NCBI RefSeq assembly: GCF_004919105.1
Contig: NZ_STGK01000004.1
Span: 186,001 to 250,000 of the forward strand
Reading direction: 5' to 3'
Source of the DNA: Nocardioides sp. GY 10113
GTDB taxonomy: Bacteria; Actinomycetota; Actinomycetes; Propionibacteriales; Nocardioidaceae
DNA length: 64,000 nucleotides
Part shown: one piece after another, positions 60,726 through 64,000 of the stretch
Layout of the letters: every line of letters starts with the position of its first letter
Position numbering within the stretch: position 1 is the stretch's first letter
Notes under the pieces: generated by a model
What the model saw: the letters and a program-made list of their open reading frames with translations, nothing else
Database searches by the model: none
What the model was told of the DNA's origin: nothing
Program-made: the position numbers and the translations under genes

Positions 60726-62192
60726 TCAGTTCTCGTTCTGGACGTCGGTGAAGCTGGCGAGCAGGGGCATCAGGTCGTCGATCGGGTCGGCGCCGGCGAG
60801 CCCCAGCACGCGGTCACGCACGGCGGCGGTGGTGGTGTCGGAGAGGCGGCCGGCGACGTTGTCGCGGAACTTGCGGCCGAGCTCGTCGGCGCTCAGCGGC
60901 CGCGCGGGGCCGCCCCGGTTGGTGAGCACCTCCTCGACGAGGGTCTCCCCGTCCGTGGTCACCACGGTGACCACGGCCGGGAACTGGTGCGGGTAGATCG
61001 CGTCGCAGCGCCGGTCGCCGACGACGGTCACCTTCGCCATCAGGTCCCGGCGTACCGGGTCGGTGGCCAGGGCGTCGGTGTAGTCGTCCAGGCCCACCGC
61101 GAGTCCGCCGCCGCCGATCAGGCCGGCCGCGAACGCGTACGGTCCGCTGAACTGCGCCTGGTAGCCGGTCTCCGGGGCCTGCTTGACCGCGAGCGGCTCC
61201 CCGATCGTGCGGACGGTGGAGGAGGCGACCCCGACGGTGACGGACGCGACCCGGTCGGGGGTGAGGCCGCGGGCGGCCAGCGCCCGACCGGCGTCGACGG
61301 TGGTGTGGGTGAAGTGGTTCGCGGGGTACGGCTTGAAGAAGATCCCCGGCACCGCCCAGTCCGTACCCAGGCCATCGGTGATCTCGGCCGGGAAGAACCG
61401 GCCGTGCAGCCAGGCCTCGAAGAAGCCGAACCGGCCCTCCAGCACGCTCGGCGGGCCGGTGAACCCGCGCCGCACCAGCTGCGCCGCGGTCACCGCGGAC
61501 TGGGCGGCGATGCCGCAGTGCAGCCGCTTGACGGTGCCGCCGGTGCGGTTGGCCTCGATGATCCCCGACGCCATCGACGCGGTCAGGCCGAGCGCGTGCA
61601 GCACGTCCGCGGCCGCGTCGGTGGAGTCCGCGCCGTACAGCAGCGAGGTGGCCACCGCGCCGCCCATCGCGCCCGTGATCGAGGTGGCGTGCTGGCCGTG
61701 CTCGAAGAAGACCGAGTTGCCCAGCTCCGCGTCGTAGCCGGCCATCCCCAGCCGGACCGCGACCTCGAGCCCGACCGCGATCGCGCGGACCAGCTGCTCC
61801 CCGTCGGCGCCCACGTGCTCGGCGGCCGCCAGCGCCGCCGGCACCACCGACGCAGAGGGGTGCAGCACCGAGGGCAGGTGGGTGTCGTCGTAGTCGAGCG
61901 AGTGCGCCAGCACGCCGTTGGCCAGTGCTGCCTGGGCCGCGGTCACCCGCGTCGGGACGCCGACGATCGTGGCCTGCGCGTGGCCGCCCTGGTCGAGCAC
62001 GTGGTCGACGATCATCGCGCTGGTCTCCAGGCGGTGCGCCGCGACGCAGAGGCCGAGCACGTCCAGGACCCGCTCCCGGACGCTGGCGGCGACCTGGTCC
62101 GGTACGCCGTCGCGATAGGCGGCGACGGCGAAGTCGGCCAGCGCGGCGCCGAGCGTCGGCGCGGCGGTTCCGAGCGGGGCTGCCACGGTCAT
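60726..62192 (-). CDS. MmgE/PrpD family protein, copy 2
   Basis: A 488-residue MmgE/PrpD protein with NGVLAHSLDYDDTHLPSVLHPSASVVPAALAAAEHVGADG. It is expected to hydrate, dehydrate or isomerise a substituted dicarboxylate or citrate-like acid. Ten bases before the hydantoinase-type gene and overlapping the cyclase-family gene by four bases, it fits removal of an unsaturated acid formed by imide opening. Confidence 0.85.
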   Translation of the reverse strand: MTVAAPLGTAAPTLGAALADFAVAAYRDGVPDQVAASVRERVLDVLGLCVAAHRLETSAMIVDHVLDQGGHAQATIVGVPTRVTAAQAALANGVLAHSLDYDDTHLPSVLHPSASVVPAALAAAEHVGADGEQLVRAIAVGLEVAVRLGMAGYDAELGNSVFFEHGQHATSITGAMGGAVATSLLYGADSTDAAADVLHALGLTASMASGIIEANRTGGTVKRLHCGIAAQSAVTAAQLVRRGFTGPPSVLEGRFGFFEAWLHGRFFPAEITDGLGTDWAVPGIFFKPYPANHFTHTTVDAGRALAARGLTPDRVASVTVGVASSTVRTIGEPLAVKQAPETGYQAQFSGPYAFAAGLIGGGGLAVGLDDYTDALATDPVRRDLMAKVTVVGDRRCDAIYPHQFPAVVTVVTTDGETLVEEVLTNRGGPARPLSADELGRKFRDNVAGRLSDTTTAAVRDRVLGLAGADPIDDLMPLLASFTDVQNEN

Positions 62193-63064
62193 CGGCCGAC
62201 CACCGCCAGCGGGCGCACCGGCGAGCCGGTGGCGCCGTAGAACTTCAGCGGCGAGAGCACCAGCAGGAACTCGTGGACGCCCGCTGCGGCCAGCGCCTCG
62301 AGGTCCATCGCCTCGACGATGTAGATGCCGCGCTCGACCAGCAGCACCCGGTGCGCCGGCAGCAGCCCGTGGCCGGCGCCGGGGGCCAGCCGCTCGTAGG
62401 CGATCGTGTCCGCGCCGGTGGCGTGGATGCCGTGGTCCGCCAGCCAGGTGGCGCCGGCCTCGCCCACGCCGGGCACGCCGGTGCTCAGGCCGCGGTAGGT
62501 GTCGCCGTCGCCCGCGTCGAAGTGCTGGCCCCAGCCGGATCGGACCAGCACCACGTCGCCCGGGCGGATCGCGCTGCCCTGGCGCTCGGCGGTGGCGGTC
62601 AGGTCCGCGACGGTGATCTCCTGGCCGGCCTCCAGCCGGCCGACGCCCAGCGTCGTGGGCACGTCCAGGAGGACGCCGCGGCGGACCATCGGCTCGATCG
62701 TGTGGGCGCCGAGCTCGGCGTACCGGCCGCCCTGGAGCGCGGCGTCGGCGTCCAGGCCGCCGTACAGCTTGCCGTCCTGGGAGACGTGGGACAGCGCATC
62801 GATGTGGGTGCCGACGTGCGTGCCCATGCTGATCATGTCGTTGGCCGCCGAGCCGCCGTCGGCGCGCACCATGTCGCCGTGGCGGCGCGGCAGGGCGTGC
62901 CAGTACGCCGGGTGGTTCGGCGACTGCGGCATCCCGACGGTCAGGGTGCGGCCGAGGTCGAAGACCGTCAGCCCCTGCGCGACGGCGTCGAGCAGCAGCG
63001 CCGTCGTGTCAGTGGCGGCATCGGTGGCGGCATCGGGTGTGGGGGAGTGGGCGAGGTCGGTCAC
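62189..63064 (-). CDS. Cyclase family (kynurenine-formamidase-like) metal hydrolase
   Basis: A 291-residue cyclase-family hydrolase. The HxGTHxD metal motif is intact as H83-V-G-T-H87-I-D89. Members hydrolyse formamides, cyclic imides and isatin-like amides with Mn or Zn. GTG start at 63064 with AAGGAAG upstream. It probably works with the hydantoinase-type protein on ring amides. First complete gene of the right-hand operon in the window. Confidence 0.83.
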   Translation of the reverse strand: MTDLAHSPTPDAATDAATDTTALLLDAVAQGLTVFDLGRTLTVGMPQSPNHPAYWHALPRRHGDMVRADGGSAANDMISMGTHVGTHIDALSHVSQDGKLYGGLDADAALQGGRYAELGAHTIEPMVRRGVLLDVPTTLGVGRLEAGQEITVADLTATAERQGSAIRPGDVVLVRSGWGQHFDAGDGDTYRGLSTGVPGVGEAGATWLADHGIHATGADTIAYERLAPGAGHGLLPAHRVLLVERGIYIVEAMDLEALAAAGVHEFLLVLSPLKFYGATGSPVRPLAVVGR

Positions 63065-63087
63065 GGGCTTCCTTCTCGGTTTCCTGC

Positions 63088-64000
63088 TCAGGCGATCGCG
63101 CCGTCGGCGCGGAGCTGGGCGATGTCGTCGGGGGCGATGCCGAGCGCGGCGAGCACGTCGTCGGTGTCGGCGCCACAGTCGCGACCGGAGAACCGGATCG
63201 CGCCGGGCGTCTCGGACATCCGCCACATCACGTTGTGCTGCAGGACGGCGCCGAGGTCCTCGTCGGGCACCTCGACCAGCAGCCCGGCCTCCCGGACGTG
63301 CGGGTCCTCGACGATGTCGCGGGCGTCGTAGATCGGGGCGATCGCGGCGCCGGCCTCGGTGAAGGCGTCGACCACCTTCTCCCGGGTGCGCGCCCCGATC
63401 CAGCCGCCGACCATCGCGTCGAGCTCGTCGGCGTGCTCGGCGCGGCTGTGCCCGGCGGCGAACCAGGGCTCGTCGATCACCTCGGGGTGGCCGACCAGGC
63501 GCATCACCCGCTCGGCGATCGCCTGGGCGCTGGTGGAGATCGCCACCCAGTAGCCGTCGGCGGTGCGGTAGGTGTTGCGCGGCGCGTTGTTGGTGGACCG
63601 GTTGCCGTGCCGGGTGCCGATCGCTCCGGTCTGCTGGTAGACGCTGGGCCCGGGGCCGACCGCGGTCATGATCGGGCTGAGCAGGTCGAGGTCGATGACC
63701 TGGCCGCGTCCGTTCTGCTCGCGGGCGTAGAGCGCCATCGAGACCGCCGAGGAGGCGGCGATGCCGGCGATGGAGTCGGCCAGCCCGAAGGCCGGCAGCG
63801 TCGGCGGTCCGTCGGGCTGGCCGGTCAGGTGGGCGAAGCCGCTCATCGACTCCGCGAGGGTGCCGAACCCGGCGCGCGAGGCGTAGGGGCCGGTCTGGCC
63901 GAAGCCCGTGACCCGGACCAGGATCAGGCGCGGGTTGAGCTCGTGCAGGACGTCCGGGCCCAGTCCCCAACGCTCCAGCGTCCCCGGCCGGAAGTTCTCG
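63088..64000 (-). CDS. Class III CoA transferase (CaiB/BaiF), third copy, partial
   Basis: The reading frame enters from the right edge and ends at 63088. It has ENFRPGTLERWGL, RLILVRVTGFGQTGPYASRAGFGT and the catalytic Asp in FGLADSIAGI, standard for CaiB-type transferases. About 300 C-terminal residues are present; the N-terminus is beyond 64000. Same operon as the cyclase and hydantoinase genes. Confidence 0.9.
   Translation of the reverse strand, partial: ENFRPGTLERWGLGPDVLHELNPRLILVRVTGFGQTGPYASRAGFGTLAESMSGFAHLTGQPDGPPTLPAFGLADSIAGIAASSAVSMALYAREQNGRGQVIDLDLLSPIMTAVGPGPSVYQQTGAIGTRHGNRSTNNAPRNTYRTADGYWVAISTSAQAIAERVMRLVGHPEVIDEPWFAAGHSRAEHADELDAMVGGWIGARTREKVVDAFTEAGAAIAPIYDARDIVEDPHVREAGLLVEVPDEDLGAVLQHNVMWRMSETPGAIRFSGRDCGADTDDVLAALGIAPDDIAQLRADGAIA

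Overview
High-GC (roughly 70%+) actinobacterial DNA. The BioQ-type biotin regulation, class E sortase locus, F420-type LLM oxidoreductase, split steroid-style hydratase/aldolase genes and neocarzinostatin-fold secreted protein all fit an actinomycete, most likely a Nocardioides-like member of the Nocardioidaceae; the genus is an inference. No rRNA, tRNA, IS element, CRISPR array or phage gene was seen, and no gene-free stretch exceeds 300 bases.

Positions 1-6030 are core metabolism: bioB (running off the left edge), the biotin uptake genes bioY-bioM-bioN, a divergent TetR regulator (BioQ type) with two TGAAC-N3-GTTCA operators, a glucose-6-phosphate dehydrogenase and a thiosulfate/3-mercaptopyruvate sulfurtransferase.

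From about 6150 to the right edge the window is one large catabolic island of nine divergent or tandem transcription units. Eleven copies of an AT-rich 13-bp inverted repeat, GATAT-N3-ATATC, lie in its promoters, two of them flanking a FadR-type GntR regulator (16772-17485). I propose that this regulator controls the whole island. The repeats overlap the likely -10 boxes.

The unit at 25626-32737 looks like a bacterial counterpart of the plant chlorophyll-breakdown (PaO/phyllobilin) pathway. It has two proteins resembling red chlorophyll catabolite reductase (RCCR), a Rieske non-haem iron oxygenase, an esterase-type hydrolase, a short-chain dehydrogenase resembling chlorophyll b reductase (NOL/NYC1), a seven-helix membrane protein and an arylmalonate-decarboxylase-like protein. 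A third RCCR-like protein (43973-44818), a second NOL-like dehydrogenase (58420-59229) and an esterase of the plant methylesterase (MES) type (45203-45916) lie elsewhere in the island. The similarities are from remembered plant sequences, not a search, and the substrate is inferred.

Around this core are genes able to process released fragments. They include a flavin reductase with an acyl-CoA-dehydrogenase-like monooxygenase, an FAD monooxygenase, two aldehyde dehydrogenases, a hydantoinase/imidase, an isochorismatase-type amidase, a nitrilase-type hydrolase, three CoA transferases, two MmgE/PrpD proteins, MaoC hydratases, an Ltp2/DUF35-type aldolase pair, a CitE-type lyase, an isocitrate-lyase/PEP-mutase-type lyase and an HMG-CoA-lyase-type protein. 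Ring opening of maleimide-type pyrrole oxidation products to substituted maleates, then CoA-dependent cleavage, would use most of them.

Uptake is probably by the ABC transporter at 36091-41085, whose two permeases and one ATPase are fused into a single 963-residue protein, and by an MFS carrier. The regulon also includes a class E sortase, a large membrane-anchored protein, a neocarzinostatin-like LPQTG protein and three paralogous secreted proteins sharing a Cys-bounded MPNTAP-type domain, which suggests a surface apparatus for capturing a hydrophobic pigment-like substrate. Long perfect palindromes sit at several convergent gene junctions.
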